NCBI GenBank assembly: GCA_015665455.1
Contig: JADFAD010000005.1
Span: 62,001-126,000, forward strand
From: Oceanospirillaceae bacterium
GTDB taxonomy: Bacteria; Pseudomonadota; Gammaproteobacteria; Pseudomonadales; Litoribrevibacteraceae
DNA: 64,000 nucleotides
Direction of reading: 5' to 3'
Shown here: positions 24,818 to 36,081 of the stretch, piece after piece
Layout of the letters: each line of letters opens with the position of its first letter
Position numbering within the stretch: the stretch's first letter is position 1
Position numbers and translations under genes: made by a program
Notes under the pieces: model-generated
What the model saw: the letters and a program-made list of their open reading frames with translations, nothing else
Told to the model about the DNA's origin: nothing
Database searches by the model: none

Positions 24818-27442
24818 TTAAGCAAATTTTTCTGCAACCCAATCTTTCGCTAACGCCAGTGCAGCATCCACACCCGCTGGGTTACTACCACCAGCTTGAG
24901 CCATATCAGGTCGACCACCGCCTTTACCGCCCACTTTCTCTGCAGCCAACTTAATCAAATCGCCTGCTTTTGCTGTACCGGTAAGATCTTTGGTCACCCC
25001 TGCAATCAAACTAACCTTATCGCCATTTACAGCGGCTAACACGACAATACCCGATTGCAGTTTATTCTTAAGTTGATCGACTAAATCACGAAGGCCTTTC
25101 GGATCAGCTCCTTCTAGCTTCGTAGCTAACAATTTAACACCCGCCACGTCGATCGCTTGGCCTGCTAAATCATTACCCGCTGAACTTGCTAATTTCGCTT
25201 TAGCTAACTCAAGGTCTTTTTCTAACTGTCGAGATTTAGCAATTAACTGTTGAACCTTATCAAGTGCGCTGTCGCGATTACCCTTCAGCTGGCCTGCAAT
25301 GTCCGAAATAATCGAGTCAGATTCTTGAGTTCTCTTATACGCTGCTAAACCAGTAACTGCTTCAATACGACGAACACCAGCAGCAATGCCTGATTCAGCA
25401 GTGATCTTTATGATACCAATATCACCTGTACGTTTGGCATGCGTACCACCACAAAGTTCAATGGAAAAATTATTGGCCATCGACAACACTCGAACCGTGT
25501 CATCGTATTTTTCACCAAACAGAGCCATTGCCCCTTTCGTTTTAGCGGACTCAATGTCCATAACATCGGTTGCAATGTCAGTATTTTCCGCAATCAAGGC
25601 ATTTACTCTGGATTCAATCTCAGCCACCTGTTCAGAAGTAACCCCCTCAAAGTGAGAGAAATCAAAACGAAGCTTTTCAGAATCAACCAGAGAACCTTTC
25701 TGTGTTACATGATCACCTAGAACATCACGTAAGACGGCGTGTAACAAGTGCGTAGCCGAGTGATTCAGTTCTGTTGCTGCACGAGCCTGCTTATCCACCT
25801 TAGCACCTAGCTCATCACCAACGCGGATACTGCCTGATTCCAAGACACCAATATGCAGATGATTCGCACCGTCTTTCTGAGTATCACTTACCGTAAAGGC
25901 AGACGAATCAGAAACTAATGAACCGCTGTCTCCAACCTGACCACCTGATTCACCATAAAAAGGCGTAGCAGCCAGCACAACAACGCCTGAATCACCGGAG
26001 TTAAGCTCAGGCACTTGTGCGCCATCTTTCAGTAAAGCAACCACCTTAGAGCGGCCATCTAAATCACTGTAACCGGTGAACTCTGTTGCTTCTTCAAGAT
26101 CAACTTTGGCCGTCAAGTCCACAGAGAACTTACTCGCAGCGCGAGCACGTTCGCGCTGCTCATTCATTGATTTTTCAAAACCAGCTTCATCAATGGTTAA
26201 GTTTCGATCACGAGCAACCATTGCGGTTAGATCGAGAGGAAAGCCATAAGTGTCGTACAATTTAAATACGGTTTCCCCTGGGATTTCTGTTCCCTTCATT
26301 TCCTCAACTGCTTGATCAAAGATTTTTACACCTTGATCCAGAGTCTTAGCAAATTGCTCTTCCTCTTTAAGTAATGCGCGCTCTATCAATGTCTGCCCTT
26401 TCACTAAATCAGGGTAAGCCTCGCCCATCACATCTACGAGTGCAGAAACCAACTGATTAAAGAATGGTTCGCGAGCACCCAGCTTGTGACCATGCAAAAC
26501 AGCTCTACGAATGATTCTACGAAGCACATACCCGCGACCTTCATTCGATGGAGTGATGCCATCAGCAATCATAAATGAGCATGAACGAATGTGGTCAGCA
26601 ATAACACGCAACGAAGCTTGAGTTGTATCGTTAACACCAAGTAACTTTGCAGCTTCATTTAGAATGTGTTGAAACAAATCAATTTCGTAATTTGAGTGCA
26701 CGCCTTGAAGACAAGCAGAAATACGTTCCAAGCCCATGCCCGTATCCACAGAAGGCTTAGGTAACGGCTCCATAACGCCATCAGCAGTACGGTTATACTG
26801 CATGAACACCAAATTCCAAATTTCTACAAAACGATCACCATCTTCCTCTGGTGAACCAGGAGGGCCGCCCCAAATTTCAGGGCCGTGATCATAAAAAATC
26901 TCAGTACAAGGACCACATGGGCCTGTATCACCCATCGCCCAGAAGTTATCTGAGTTATAGCGTTCGCCTTTATCGCCAATTTTAATAATACGCTCTGCTG
27001 GCACACCCATTTCTTCATTCCACAAGGTATAAGCCTCGGTGTCATCGGCGTACACAGTGACAATAAGCTTCTCTTTCGGGATGTTCATCCACTCAGCTGA
27101 AGTTAAAAACTCCCAAGCAAACTGAATAGCATTTTCTTTGAAATAGTCACCAAAGCTGAAGTTACCTAACATTTCAAAAAAGGTATGGTGACGAGCAGTA
27201 AAGCCCACGTTTTCCAAATCATTATGCTTACCACCCGCACGAACACATTTTTGCGAGCTTGTTGCGCGTGTATAGCTACGTTTTTCTTTTCCAAGAAAAC
27301 AATCTTTAAACTGAACCATACCAGCAACTGTAAACATTACCGTCGGATCATTACCTGGTATCAAAGAGCTACTTGGTACAATTTCGTGTTCCTGACGATT
27401 AAAATAATTCAGGAATGCTTGGCGGATTTCTGAGCTTTTCAT
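24818..27442 (-). CDS. alaS: alanyl-tRNA synthetase
   Basis: Class II aminoacyl-tRNA synthetase that charges tRNA-Ala and edits Ser/Gly mischarging. The 874 residues start [14 protein letters not shown]. The catalytic domain (about 1-450) contains [15 protein letters not shown]. The editing domain has the zinc-binding HSATHLLH (about 560) and [10 protein letters not shown] (about 662). The C-terminal DHHA1/C-Ala domain ends with the usual [12 protein letters not shown] segment. The ATG at 27442 follows GGAAG. The leader contains a cgctg-tgtt-cagcg hairpin at 27461-27474. Normal length, no anomalies. Confidence 0.98.
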   Translation of the reverse strand: MKSSEIRQAFLNYFNRQEHEIVPSSSLIPGNDPTVMFTVAGMVQFKDCFLGKEKRSYTRATSSQKCVRAGGKHNDLENVGFTARHHTFFEMLGNFSFGDYFKENAIQFAWEFLTSAEWMNIPKEKLIVTVYADDTEAYTLWNEEMGVPAERIIKIGDKGERYNSDNFWAMGDTGPCGPCTEIFYDHGPEIWGGPPGSPEEDGDRFVEIWNLVFMQYNRTADGVMEPLPKPSVDTGMGLERISACLQGVHSNYEIDLFQHILNEAAKLLGVNDTTQASLRVIADHIRSCSFMIADGITPSNEGRGYVLRRIIRRAVLHGHKLGAREPFFNQLVSALVDVMGEAYPDLVKGQTLIERALLKEEEQFAKTLDQGVKIFDQAVEEMKGTEIPGETVFKLYDTYGFPLDLTAMVARDRNLTIDEAGFEKSMNEQRERARAASKFSVDLTAKVDLEEATEFTGYSDLDGRSKVVALLKDGAQVPELNSGDSGVVVLAATPFYGESGGQVGDSGSLVSDSSAFTVSDTQKDGANHLHIGVLESGSIRVGDELGAKVDKQARAATELNHSATHLLHAVLRDVLGDHVTQKGSLVDSEKLRFDFSHFEGVTSEQVAEIESRVNALIAENTDIATDVMDIESAKTKGAMALFGEKYDDTVRVLSMANNFSIELCGGTHAKRTGDIGIIKITAESGIAAGVRRIEAVTGLAAYKRTQESDSIISDIAGQLKGNRDSALDKVQQLIAKSRQLEKDLELAKAKLASSAGNDLAGQAIDVAGVKLLATKLEGADPKGLRDLVDQLKNKLQSGIVVLAAVNGDKVSLIAGVTKDLTGTAKAGDLIKLAAEKVGGKGGGRPDMAQAGGSNPAGVDAALALAKDWVAEKFA

Positions 27443-27671
27443 ATAACTTCCATTGGAGGACGCTGTGTTCAGCGATCTTATTCTAAAATTCTACAGTCGG
27501 CAGTGAACCAAGCAGTATATAAGTTTTATGGGCACTTGCACACAGAACAAGCAGGGCTATTTGGCGTTTATTTTCATCATTTATGCCTTTCAATAACGGA
27601 TAACTTCTTTTTGACTGAGACCGCCTTTTACTACATCCTTGCATCAAAAATTACGATGAGGACCATAAAAA

Positions 27672-28127
27672 ATGAAATTAAGTGTGTATTTATCCGGTGA
27701 AATCCATTCCAACTGGCGCGAAACCATTGAGCAAGGCGTCGCAAAAGCAGGCCTTGAAGTTACTCTAACGGCACCAAATACTTGCCACGCGGACAGCGAC
27801 GATTGCGGTGACCGTATTTTAGGTTCAGAAGAGTCTAATTTCTGGAAAGACCACAAGGCATCAAAAATCAACGGCCTTCGTACTCGTAAGCTAATTTCAG
27901 ATGCTGACATTGTTGTTGTTCGTTTTGGCGATAAATATAAGCAATGGAATGCAGCATTCGACGCAGGTTATGCAGCGGCACTGGGTAAGTCCCTGATTGT
28001 GATGCACAGCCCTGATATAACTCACCCTCTGAAAGAAGTTGATTCTGCGGCTCAAGCCGTGTGTGAAACACCAGAGCAAGTAGTGGAAATACTCCAATAC
28101 ATTATGAAAAATGAACTGCCTTCATAA
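27672..28127 (+). CDS. ytoQ: YtoQ family protein (nucleoside deoxyribosyltransferase-like fold)
   Basis: A 151-residue protein matching the YtoQ family: MKLSVYLSGEIHSNWRE at the start, the mid-segment CGDRILG(x)EESNFWKDHKASKIN, and VVRFGDKYKQWNAAFDAGYA. The fold is thought to be related to nucleoside 2-deoxyribosyltransferases, but the activity is not established. The gene is transcribed alone, divergent from alaS. Downstream, 28187-28216 holds an 8-bp inverted repeat without a T run. Confidence 0.88.
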   Translation: MKLSVYLSGEIHSNWRETIEQGVAKAGLEVTLTAPNTCHADSDDCGDRILGSEESNFWKDHKASKINGLRTRKLISDADIVVVRFGDKYKQWNAAFDAGYAAALGKSLIVMHSPDITHPLKEVDSAAQAVCETPEQVVEILQYIMKNELPS

Positions 28128-28242
28128 CTTGGCCATCACTCAGCCATAACCGAAGAAAAGTTCCAGAATAGTGCCACCGACAGAGAGTCTCAGACGCAAA
28201 CGTTTACATCTGAGACCCTCATCAAATCCATTCACTGAAGCG

Positions 28243-29256
28243 TCAGCCTCTTAATGAGTTTATTTCAGGGCCATCTTCAACTACAGATTTCCTCTTCGAC
28301 CATTTACTCCGTAGAATCCCCGATTGATCAACACCTGAAAATCGAACCACCCTATCGCCCCAATTAAAAAGTACCAGTGAACACAAGATGATTCCTGTGC
28401 CTAGCATGGTTTCACCACTCACAACCTCATCATTCACTAGATTGCCTAATAACAAGGCAAGCACAGGAGTAATTAACGTTACAAGAGCGACCTTACTGGG
28501 CGACATTTTAGACAACACATAGAAATAACACATAAACCCAACCAACGAGCCCATCGTAGCTAGGTAAAGTACAGCGCCTATTGACTTCGTTGACATGTCT
28601 GAAATTGCATTATCAACAGCCGCTTTTGTAATTTCATTGGCTTCAAATGCCCATGAGTAAGCTAGCTCGCCCCCCCATGCAAACGCGTAGAAAGGCACAG
28701 AACAGATCAATGACCCCACAGCTTGCTCCATGAAGTTATTCTGATGTTGGCTTTTTTTAACCAGCGCAGCACTTAAACTGAATAAAAATGCAGCGACGAT
28801 TAACCAAGACGCTCCGACGATCATCTCACCACTTAACGACACACCATTGCCAAAAATAATCAGCAACCCTAAAACAGCAAGTCCGCATGCGACCCACTGA
28901 AAAAGAGGCAAACGTCTCTCGTTTAACAACCAAACACCTAACAGTGCAGAAAATATCGGTGACAGGCCATAAATCACAGAAATTAATCCACTAGGAACCA
29001 TACCTGCACCTTGATAGGTTGCATACATTGCACAAAAAATACCGATATCCGCAGAAAGGTATTTTTTCACAGCCGCTCGTTTCCATGATATGCGACCACC
29101 CAACAGTCTAATAAGTAACCAGCCTAATATGGCTGCCATTGTCATTCGGCTGAATCCAGCCAACGTAGGAGAAATGCTCTCACTGCTCCAAGTAACACCT
29201 AATGGGGTGGTCGTCCAAACAAAGATGACCGTAATATAGGCCATAGCGACTGACAT
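28243..29256 (-). CDS. EamA/DMT-superfamily permease
   Basis: Inner-membrane transporter with ten predicted helices arranged as two EamA repeats (about 5-135 and 150-295), the usual metabolite or drug exporter layout. The N-terminal helix reads MAYITVIFVWTTTPLGV and the second repeat ends in GTGIILCSLVLFNWG. A hydrophilic C-terminal tail of about 35 residues is cytoplasmic. The ATG at 29256 has an ideal GGAGG site. No neighbour indicates the substrate; families like this export amino acids, nucleosides or other small metabolites. Confidence 0.88.
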   Translation of the reverse strand: MSVAMAYITVIFVWTTTPLGVTWSSESISPTLAGFSRMTMAAILGWLLIRLLGGRISWKRAAVKKYLSADIGIFCAMYATYQGAGMVPSGLISVIYGLSPIFSALLGVWLLNERRLPLFQWVACGLAVLGLLIIFGNGVSLSGEMIVGASWLIVAAFLFSLSAALVKKSQHQNNFMEQAVGSLICSVPFYAFAWGGELAYSWAFEANEITKAAVDNAISDMSTKSIGAVLYLATMGSLVGFMCYFYVLSKMSPSKVALVTLITPVLALLLGNLVNDEVVSGETMLGTGIILCSLVLFNWGDRVVRFSGVDQSGILRSKWSKRKSVVEDGPEINSLRG

Positions 29257-29323
29257 GATTTGCCTCCGTTAATTGTCAAAATAAACAACTCGGAAAGCAA
29301 CAGAACATGAATTGCGGAGATAG

Positions 29324-29356
29324 AAAAAAGCCGCAGTTTAAATCTGCGGCTTTCAG
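29324..29356 (-). terminator. strong minus-strand terminator with no annotated gene upstream
   Basis: A perfect 10-bp G+C-rich stem (aaagccgcag / ctgcggcttt), 7-nt loop. A six-U tract follows only when read on the minus strand. The nearest minus-strand gene in the transcription direction would lie in 29357-29689, where only a 33-codon ORF is seen. Confidence 0.85.
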
Positions 29357-29380
29357 AGAATTTTTTAGTTAATCATTCGT

Positions 29381-29482
29381 CTAAAACACCGCATATTTAG
29401 CTTTGGCCCAGCGAATGGCCACACACATGACTGCCGCTAGTCGGCATACAAGGTGTTTAAGGATATTCGCTGAATTAAACAT
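29381..29482 (-). CDS. tiny ORF or sRNA region ending at an intrinsic terminator
   Basis: A 33-codon frame from ATG at 29482 to TAG at 29381 encodes a short basic-hydrophobic peptide (starts MFNSANILKHLVCRLAAV, ends WAKAKYAVF). It stops 25 nt before the strong terminator at 29324-29356. It lacks a convincing Shine-Dalgarno. It may be a small membrane-associated protein, or the transcript may act as a small RNA. I do not recognise the peptide. Confidence 0.35.
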   Translation of the reverse strand: MFNSANILKHLVCRLAAVMCVAIRWAKAKYAVF

Positions 29483-29689
29483 AAATTATTACGGATAAAT
29501 AGTGAAGAATGAACTACCGAGTCTCACAAACTATTGCTCATAAAGCAATCAATTTCTTGCAATTAATTTGACACCAAGATTTTTCGAAAAATTTGGCTAA
29601 ACTTAGTTAAAACAAACACGGAACGTCTGCTGTATTCCTGCTATTGATCCTGATAGTCTCATTGATGAGCGCGGCAGAACGACACAGTT

Positions 29690-30802
<1,113 letters not shown>

Positions 30803-30874
30803 TTATAAAGTAGCTATTAGCTAAGCTAAATTGCCCGCCTACATAAGACCTAAACATGACAACAGATAACTATT

Positions 30875-30902
30875 CAGAGTCCGAATAAGCATTCAGACTC
30901 TG
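30875..30902. terminator. hairpin between the convergent TonB-like and HTH genes
   Basis: cagagtc / gactctg (7 bp), one mismatch, then gaat-aagc-attc continue the same stem. No T run on either strand, so termination is uncertain. Confidence 0.4.
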
Positions 30903-30946
30903 TAAATCCGATCTAATTTGATGGGCACTTCGAAAGGCAAAATCTA

Positions 30947-31123
30947 TTACTTAAGCTGATTCGTAATTTCCATATACTTATCAACATCTTCCTGTTTAAA
31001 CATAAACTTACCACCTTCTTGTACTGAGGCAATCAGGTTTTCCTTGGCATAACGTTTAACCGTAAACTCCGATACACCCAACTTTTCGGCCACATCTTTG
31101 GCACTCAACAAACTTTCAGACAT
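30947..31123 (-). CDS. small excisionase/MerR-like HTH protein
   Basis: A DNA-binding protein of 58 residues: LLSAKDVAEKLGVSEFTVKRYAKENLIASV, then GGKFMFKQEDVDKYM. This is the winged-helix HTH_17 pattern found in excisionases and small MerR-like regulators. The ATG at 31123 has a good GGAGAAGGA region. A GTG at 31225 would extend it by 34 residues and overlap the end of the MCE gene, but lacks a ribosome site. It follows the pqi-like cluster on the same strand and may be co-transcribed. No integrase is nearby, so a role in regulation is likelier than excision. Confidence 0.65.
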   Translation of the reverse strand: MSESLLSAKDVAEKLGVSEFTVKRYAKENLIASVQEGGKFMFKQEDVDKYMEITNQLK

Positions 31124-31185
31124 CAGTTCCTTCTCCATGATCGTATTGATGATTTGATCAGTATAGTCCGAGTTAATGCATTTGC

Positions 31186-33504
31186 TTACTTTTTCAAAAG
31201 GATTTGAGGCTTCCAATGTAGCCACTTTTCGTTTAATTCAGAGTTTAACGTGTATCGGAAACCATTCTTTACTCGATTTCCCATTTTACTTACAGGCGGG
31301 GTTGCAAACGCGATGCCTCCTTCAAGAATGGATTCTAAAGAGGACGTTTTGAGTTTCGCGCCACCAAACAAGCTAAAATCAAGGCCGATACCGCTGGTAT
31401 TCCAAAATACAGAGTGTTGCCTAACCAAAGGGGCATACTGCTCTTCAATATTAAGATAAACCTCAACGTCACTCGCGTTCTCTGATAACGCGTAAGACGT
31501 CACCTCACCAACAGGAACCCCTCGATATAATACTTTCACTCCCGGTTTGATTGACCCAAGACGATCTGCGACGACAACAACATTAAGACCTTTATCCTTT
31601 TCTTCTTTAAGAGGCTTAGACTCAAGGCCGGTAAAGGTTGACTGTCGTTTTCCTTTCCCTGGTAATACATTAATGTATTTGCCTGTAACCAAGGTGTCCA
31701 AGTTCGTTGTTTTAACCAAACTTAATGCGGGCTTTACTAACCAAAACTGACTGCCTTCTCTCGCTAGCTTCTCTGCAGAGGAATGCAGATCAATCCCCGC
31801 AATAACACCATCCATAGAATGGTTTAAAGATACGTTTTGCACCTCCCCTACGCTAATACCTAAATATTTAAGTTGAGTCCCCGTCTTAAGGCCTTCACCA
31901 GAATTAAATGCGATATCAATCGTAACGCCTTCAGAATGAGCACTTTCGAAGTCATCGTGCAAAACAAATTTTTGACCTGATTTAGCCTTAATCATTTTAC
32001 CTTTCGAAGGCGTATACAACTCAATCCCCCCGGATAAAATCGTTTTAACAGACGGTGAATTAATCTTCAGCCCTTGAAAACCTCCACGAATTTGAATGCC
32101 TCCTGCATTCCAGAACCGACTGCTTTTTTTAACAAGATGTTGATATTTCGGTTCAATAAAAACGTCCACCATCACTGCCGAATGGTCTTTGGAAAAATCA
32201 AACCCTTGGACAGAACCGATGGGGATGTTTCGATAAAGAATTTCGGTGCCTCGCTCAACCGATTTAATGTCATCCGCCACTAAAAAAATATGAAGGCCAG
32301 GATCATTCCGGTTCATCCTTGGTGGTTCACTGAGCGCAACAAACTCTCTCTTTGGCTTCCCTTCAAGCTCTGAGTCGATCTCTATAACTCCAGGACCGAT
32401 GATATTTTCCAACCCCGACACCTCAGTCAAGCTTAGCTTCGGTTTTGGCAACCAAAACCGGAGGTTTTCATTCAATGCGGGTTCTGATCTTGGGTCCATC
32501 GAGATGGTCGCAATCATGCCATCTAAATCTGGAGTAGGATTAACATCAATCACTCGGCCTACCGTCACACCTTTGTATTGAACTTCTGTTTTTCCTACTT
32601 TCAAACCTTTCGCCGACTTAAACTTAACGTACAGTAAAATCCCTGTATGAGCCTTCTCGTAATTCTCAAATAAAGTGTACCTATGACCATCAACCACCTG
32701 AGTGTCGTCATCTGATTTCTCGGGCGTGTCGAAGGAAATCCCCCCTGTAATGAGAGAAGCCAGAGAATCCACCTGGACTTTAAAGCCTGAAAAGTCTCCG
32801 GTGAAAGAGACGCCACTGCTTTCCCAAAAACGGGTTGAAGGTTTTATGACATTCACAAACTCTGGTTTGATATAAATCTTGATAGCCACTTTTTTATAGT
32901 TCTCATCAAAGTGGTAATCTATGACCTCCCCGACTTCAATACGGCGATGAGATACAGGCGCCCCTCGTACTACTGAGCCAAGGCGATCACTTACTAACGT
33001 TAACTCCAATCCGTTGTCGTTTTTTGGGATGACGGGCGGTTCAGTCAATGCGACAAAATCCTTCGTCAATTTACCTTCCTCATAGAGCAGTTCAATGTAG
33101 TTTCCAGACAAGAGAGTTTCTAGTCCTGTTACACCACTGAAGTTCACCTCAGGTTTCACCAACCAAAAACGACTGTTTTCAGTTAACAACGGTTTGGCTA
33201 AGGGCTTTAAGCGTAGCGTTGCAATGACGCCCTTCATATCCGTTGGGTTCAACTCGTAGTAATCCAAAACACCTAGAGTCATGCCTTGGTACTTAAGCTC
33301 TGTCTTACCCTCAACTAAGCCATTTGCAGATTCAAACAACACCCTTACTTCAATATCCCCTTCCACTACGTTCTTATAAACAAGCCACCCCGCTATCAAC
33401 ACGGCGATAAGAGGAAGAAACCAATAGATCGAAACGCTCTCTTTCTGGTGAACGATCGCTTCAGGTATTTCGTTATTTTCTTCCATGCCATTACCTATCC
33501 TCAT
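31186..33504 (-). CDS. PqiB/LetB-like MCE protein with six MCE domains
   Basis: Periplasm-spanning lipid transport protein anchored in the inner membrane. One transmembrane helix (about 27-45, IYWFLPLIAVLIAGWLVYK) is followed by six MCE units, recognisable by repeats such as GKTELKYQGMTLG, GAPVSHRRIEVG, GKTEVQYKGVTVG, GTEILYRNIPIG, GTQLKYLGISVG and GVKVLYRGVPVG. PqiB of E. coli has three units and LetB (YebT) seven, so this 772-residue protein lies between them. Stacked MCE rings form a tunnel for phospholipids between the membranes. It overlaps the second PqiA gene by four bases (ATGA). No lipoprotein PqiC gene follows. Confidence 0.9.
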   Translation of the reverse strand: MRIGNGMEENNEIPEAIVHQKESVSIYWFLPLIAVLIAGWLVYKNVVEGDIEVRVLFESANGLVEGKTELKYQGMTLGVLDYYELNPTDMKGVIATLRLKPLAKPLLTENSRFWLVKPEVNFSGVTGLETLLSGNYIELLYEEGKLTKDFVALTEPPVIPKNDNGLELTLVSDRLGSVVRGAPVSHRRIEVGEVIDYHFDENYKKVAIKIYIKPEFVNVIKPSTRFWESSGVSFTGDFSGFKVQVDSLASLITGGISFDTPEKSDDDTQVVDGHRYTLFENYEKAHTGILLYVKFKSAKGLKVGKTEVQYKGVTVGRVIDVNPTPDLDGMIATISMDPRSEPALNENLRFWLPKPKLSLTEVSGLENIIGPGVIEIDSELEGKPKREFVALSEPPRMNRNDPGLHIFLVADDIKSVERGTEILYRNIPIGSVQGFDFSKDHSAVMVDVFIEPKYQHLVKKSSRFWNAGGIQIRGGFQGLKINSPSVKTILSGGIELYTPSKGKMIKAKSGQKFVLHDDFESAHSEGVTIDIAFNSGEGLKTGTQLKYLGISVGEVQNVSLNHSMDGVIAGIDLHSSAEKLAREGSQFWLVKPALSLVKTTNLDTLVTGKYINVLPGKGKRQSTFTGLESKPLKEEKDKGLNVVVVADRLGSIKPGVKVLYRGVPVGEVTSYALSENASDVEVYLNIEEQYAPLVRQHSVFWNTSGIGLDFSLFGGAKLKTSSLESILEGGIAFATPPVSKMGNRVKNGFRYTLNSELNEKWLHWKPQILLKK

Positions 33505-34160
33505 GAAGACTTCTTATCAGAAAGTGTCGACTCTAAATCCCAAATGAGCCTTGGATCAAAGGTATGTACCGCAATGATAGTGACAACAACCACAGCTGAA
33601 AAAGCAGTTGCCCCAATGCCTGCGGTAATTGTTGCTATGGCATCAAGATTAACCAAAGTCACCAAAATTGAAACCACAAATAAATCAAGCATCGACCACT
33701 TTCCTATGATCTCAATAACTCGGTAAGCTTGCGCACTTTGTTTTTTATCCAAAGGAATTTTAAGTTTTACGATCATCACCATAAATAGGAGGCCTAATAA
33801 CTTCAGAACAGGAACAGCAATACTGGCGATGAAAACGATGATCGCAATACCATACATCCCATAATCAATTAAAGACATTACGCCCGATAAAATGGTGTCA
33901 TTCGATTCAGAGCCTAAATAAAGAACCGTCATCACAGGGTAGACATTCGCCGGAATTAATAAGATAAACCCTGTAATTACCAACGCCAGTGTTTGAGAGA
34001 TACTATTAGGTCTTCTAAAAAACACACGCGAACCACATAAAGTGCAATCAGCCTGTTCATTGTTCACAGGCATTCGCATGACTTTTTGACAAACGGAGCA
34101 CCCCACAAGACGAGCGCTTTTAGCGATGGAATAAGACTTATCTTTCTCTATTGACGCCAT
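33501..34160 (-). CDS. PqiA-family membrane protein (second of two)
   Basis: Inner-membrane partner of MCE proteins. The 219 residues start with a zinc-ribbon-like Cys set (CSVCQKVMRM, then CTLCGSRVFF). Four hydrophobic segments then follow between about 55 and 205, including the PqiA signature GFILLIPANVYPVMTV. It overlaps the first PqiA gene by 13 bp and the MCE gene by four, so the three are co-translated. In E. coli LetA and PqiA two such domains are fused in one chain of about 420 residues; here they are separate proteins. Confidence 0.9.
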   Translation of the reverse strand: MASIEKDKSYSIAKSARLVGCSVCQKVMRMPVNNEQADCTLCGSRVFFRRPNSISQTLALVITGFILLIPANVYPVMTVLYLGSESNDTILSGVMSLIDYGMYGIAIIVFIASIAVPVLKLLGLLFMVMIVKLKIPLDKKQSAQAYRVIEIIGKWSMLDLFVVSILVTLVNLDAIATITAGIGATAFSAVVVVTIIAVHTFDPRLIWDLESTLSDKKSS

Positions 34161-34807
34161 CCTCGCCCCTCTTCATCCATTTGTCGCCATATTGCCCTTG
34201 GCTCAAACCGAGTGCTCACTAATACATCCAGCAATAAAAACACAATAAAACAGAAAAGCCCGACATCAACGATCAAATCCCCCATATCGGACATTTTTAT
34301 GTAAGACAAAAGAATTGCGATTAAATACACATCTAACATACCCCAAACTTCAATCTTTTGGTAAAACTTCAAGGCATGCATTAACGCTCTGCTCCAAGTA
34401 CTTAAATAAGCGTTGAGCGTAATAAAAAAAATCAAACAAAACTTCAATAGAGGCACTAACACACTGCAAAAAAGAACAAGACTGGCCATCCACCAATAGC
34501 CTTCCATTGCTAACTGATAAACGCCTTTAACCATCGTATTCTGGCCTGAATTCCCCAATACAGAGAGACTCATGACAGGTAAAAAGTTAGCCGGATAAAA
34601 AAGGACTAATCCACTCAGCGCGATTAACATGGAAGGCATGAGCCGATTTCTGTAATGCTTAATTAAATGGCCATCGCAGCGGGGGCAGCTGACGCTGTTT
34701 CCTTCCCGTAACTGCGCCAAGTGAACCGTTATTAACGCATCACATTCTTGGCAAACAATTAATTCATTCTTAATCGAATCTTGGGAATTACGGCAACTCG
34801 TTGTCAT
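34148..34807 (-). CDS. PqiA-family membrane protein (first of two)
   Basis: A 219-residue partner with its own Cys pairs (CQECDALI, then CPRCDGHL) and four transmembrane segments, including LVLFYPANFLPVMSLSV. It would correspond to the N-terminal half of fused PqiA/LetA proteins. It starts four bases after the gltS stop codon on the same strand, so gltS and the lipid transport cluster may share a transcript. The ATG at 34807 has a close AGGT site. Confidence 0.88.
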   Translation of the reverse strand: MTTSCRNSQDSIKNELIVCQECDALITVHLAQLREGNSVSCPRCDGHLIKHYRNRLMPSMLIALSGLVLFYPANFLPVMSLSVLGNSGQNTMVKGVYQLAMEGYWWMASLVLFCSVLVPLLKFCLIFFITLNAYLSTWSRALMHALKFYQKIEVWGMLDVYLIAILLSYIKMSDMGDLIVDVGLFCFIVFLLLDVLVSTRFEPRAIWRQMDEEGRGWRQ

Positions 34808-34811
34808 TAAC

Positions 34812-36047
34812 CTACCCGAGAATGGCTTCCATACGAGGAAGCGATAAATAGAATTTTAAAATCAAGGCATTTGCTATATCAATAAAGAACGCCCCAACTA
34901 AGGGAACAACTAAAAATGCTTTTGGTGAAGGCCCGTACTTTTGTGTAATGGCGTTCATATTACCGATTGCTACGGGCGTTGCACCTAACCCTAAACCTGC
35001 AAAACCTGATGCCATCACGGCTGAATCATAGTTCCGGCCCATGACCCGATATACGATCCACATCGTAAACAACGTCATGACCGTCACTTGGCAAGCCAAC
35101 AGTATGATTAATTTCAGAAACGCACCTTGAATGGCCATAAACTGAATGGCCATCAAACTCATGGCTAAAAACACCTGTAGACTGACATCGCCAACAATCG
35201 AAACGGTTCTCTGATTAATAGTGAATTTAGTGTATTCAGAACCATTCGTAATAATAATCGCTACAAGCATTGCGGTTAAAAAGCCAGGCAGTAATACACC
35301 TGAATCAAACAAAAAGCGATTAATCCAATCCCCTACCGCAATACTGATCGCAATGACTAAGAGTGTAGACAAGATTTCATTGACACTGACAGGTTTGATC
35401 AAATTTGGAGTATTTGCAGAAGCTGTGTCTTTCAATGAAGCCACTGACGACTTTAATTTATTCTTCTCAATTAACCGCGAAGCAATGGGCCCACCAATTA
35501 AGCCTCCCATGATTAATCCAAAGGTTGCGAATGTTAGTCCTAAAACCTGAGCGCCTTCTAAGCCTGCTTTTTCAGCTTCAGCGCCCCAAGCGATTGCTGT
35601 CCCGTGCCCTCCAGCCAATGAAATGCTACCAACAAACAAACCGTATGCAGGATGAGCCCCCATCAACTCAGCGAGTAAAATACCCACAAAATCTTGGAGT
35701 ATTAAAAATACAATTGCGATGCCTAACAAAATCGCTAACGCCCTGCCACCTTCTAACAATGCTTTAAATTTGGCAGACAAACCAATTGTCGAGAAGAAAA
35801 CCAATAACAAGAGATCCCTTCCTCTCATATCAAACTCGAGTTGAAGGTCATAACGCTTGGTGACTATGGACAGAACGATAGACATAAGTATCCCGCCAGT
35901 AACGGCATCAGGAATACTGTTTCGACTTAGAACAGGAATCTTCCGGTTAATGAACGCACCGATAAAAACAACCAAGATGGCCATAATAAAAACATCAAGG
36001 CCACCGACCAAAATTGCAGATTGAGCATCCATTAATAATCCATCCAT
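34812..36047 (-). CDS. gltS: Na+/glutamate symporter GltS
   Basis: Inner-membrane secondary transporter importing glutamate with Na+. The 411 residues form two inverted bundles of about five helices. Family segments are visible: SIPDAVTGGIL, the reentrant-loop pattern GHGTAIAWG in the first half, and GFAGLGLGATPVAIGNM in the second. The ATG at 36047 is used; a second in-frame ATG at 36032 has an equally weak ribosome site. It is 34 bp after recX and directly upstream of the first PqiA gene. Confidence 0.94.
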   Translation of the reverse strand: MDGLLMDAQSAILVGGLDVFIMAILVVFIGAFINRKIPVLSRNSIPDAVTGGILMSIVLSIVTKRYDLQLEFDMRGRDLLLLVFFSTIGLSAKFKALLEGGRALAILLGIAIVFLILQDFVGILLAELMGAHPAYGLFVGSISLAGGHGTAIAWGAEAEKAGLEGAQVLGLTFATFGLIMGGLIGGPIASRLIEKNKLKSSVASLKDTASANTPNLIKPVSVNEILSTLLVIAISIAVGDWINRFLFDSGVLLPGFLTAMLVAIIITNGSEYTKFTINQRTVSIVGDVSLQVFLAMSLMAIQFMAIQGAFLKLIILLACQVTVMTLFTMWIVYRVMGRNYDSAVMASGFAGLGLGATPVAIGNMNAITQKYGPSPKAFLVVPLVGAFFIDIANALILKFYLSLPRMEAILG

Positions 36048-36081
36048 GTGGTTATATGTTTACTTAAAAGCGAACAACGCC

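Noticed and set aside
28187-28216. Inverted repeat after ytoQ as a terminator
   Set aside because: An 8-bp stem with a 14-nt loop and no T run on either strand.
30947-31123. HTH_17 protein as evidence of a prophage or integrative element
   Set aside because: No integrase, attachment repeats or phage genes are within reach, and both sides are ordinary chromosomal genes.
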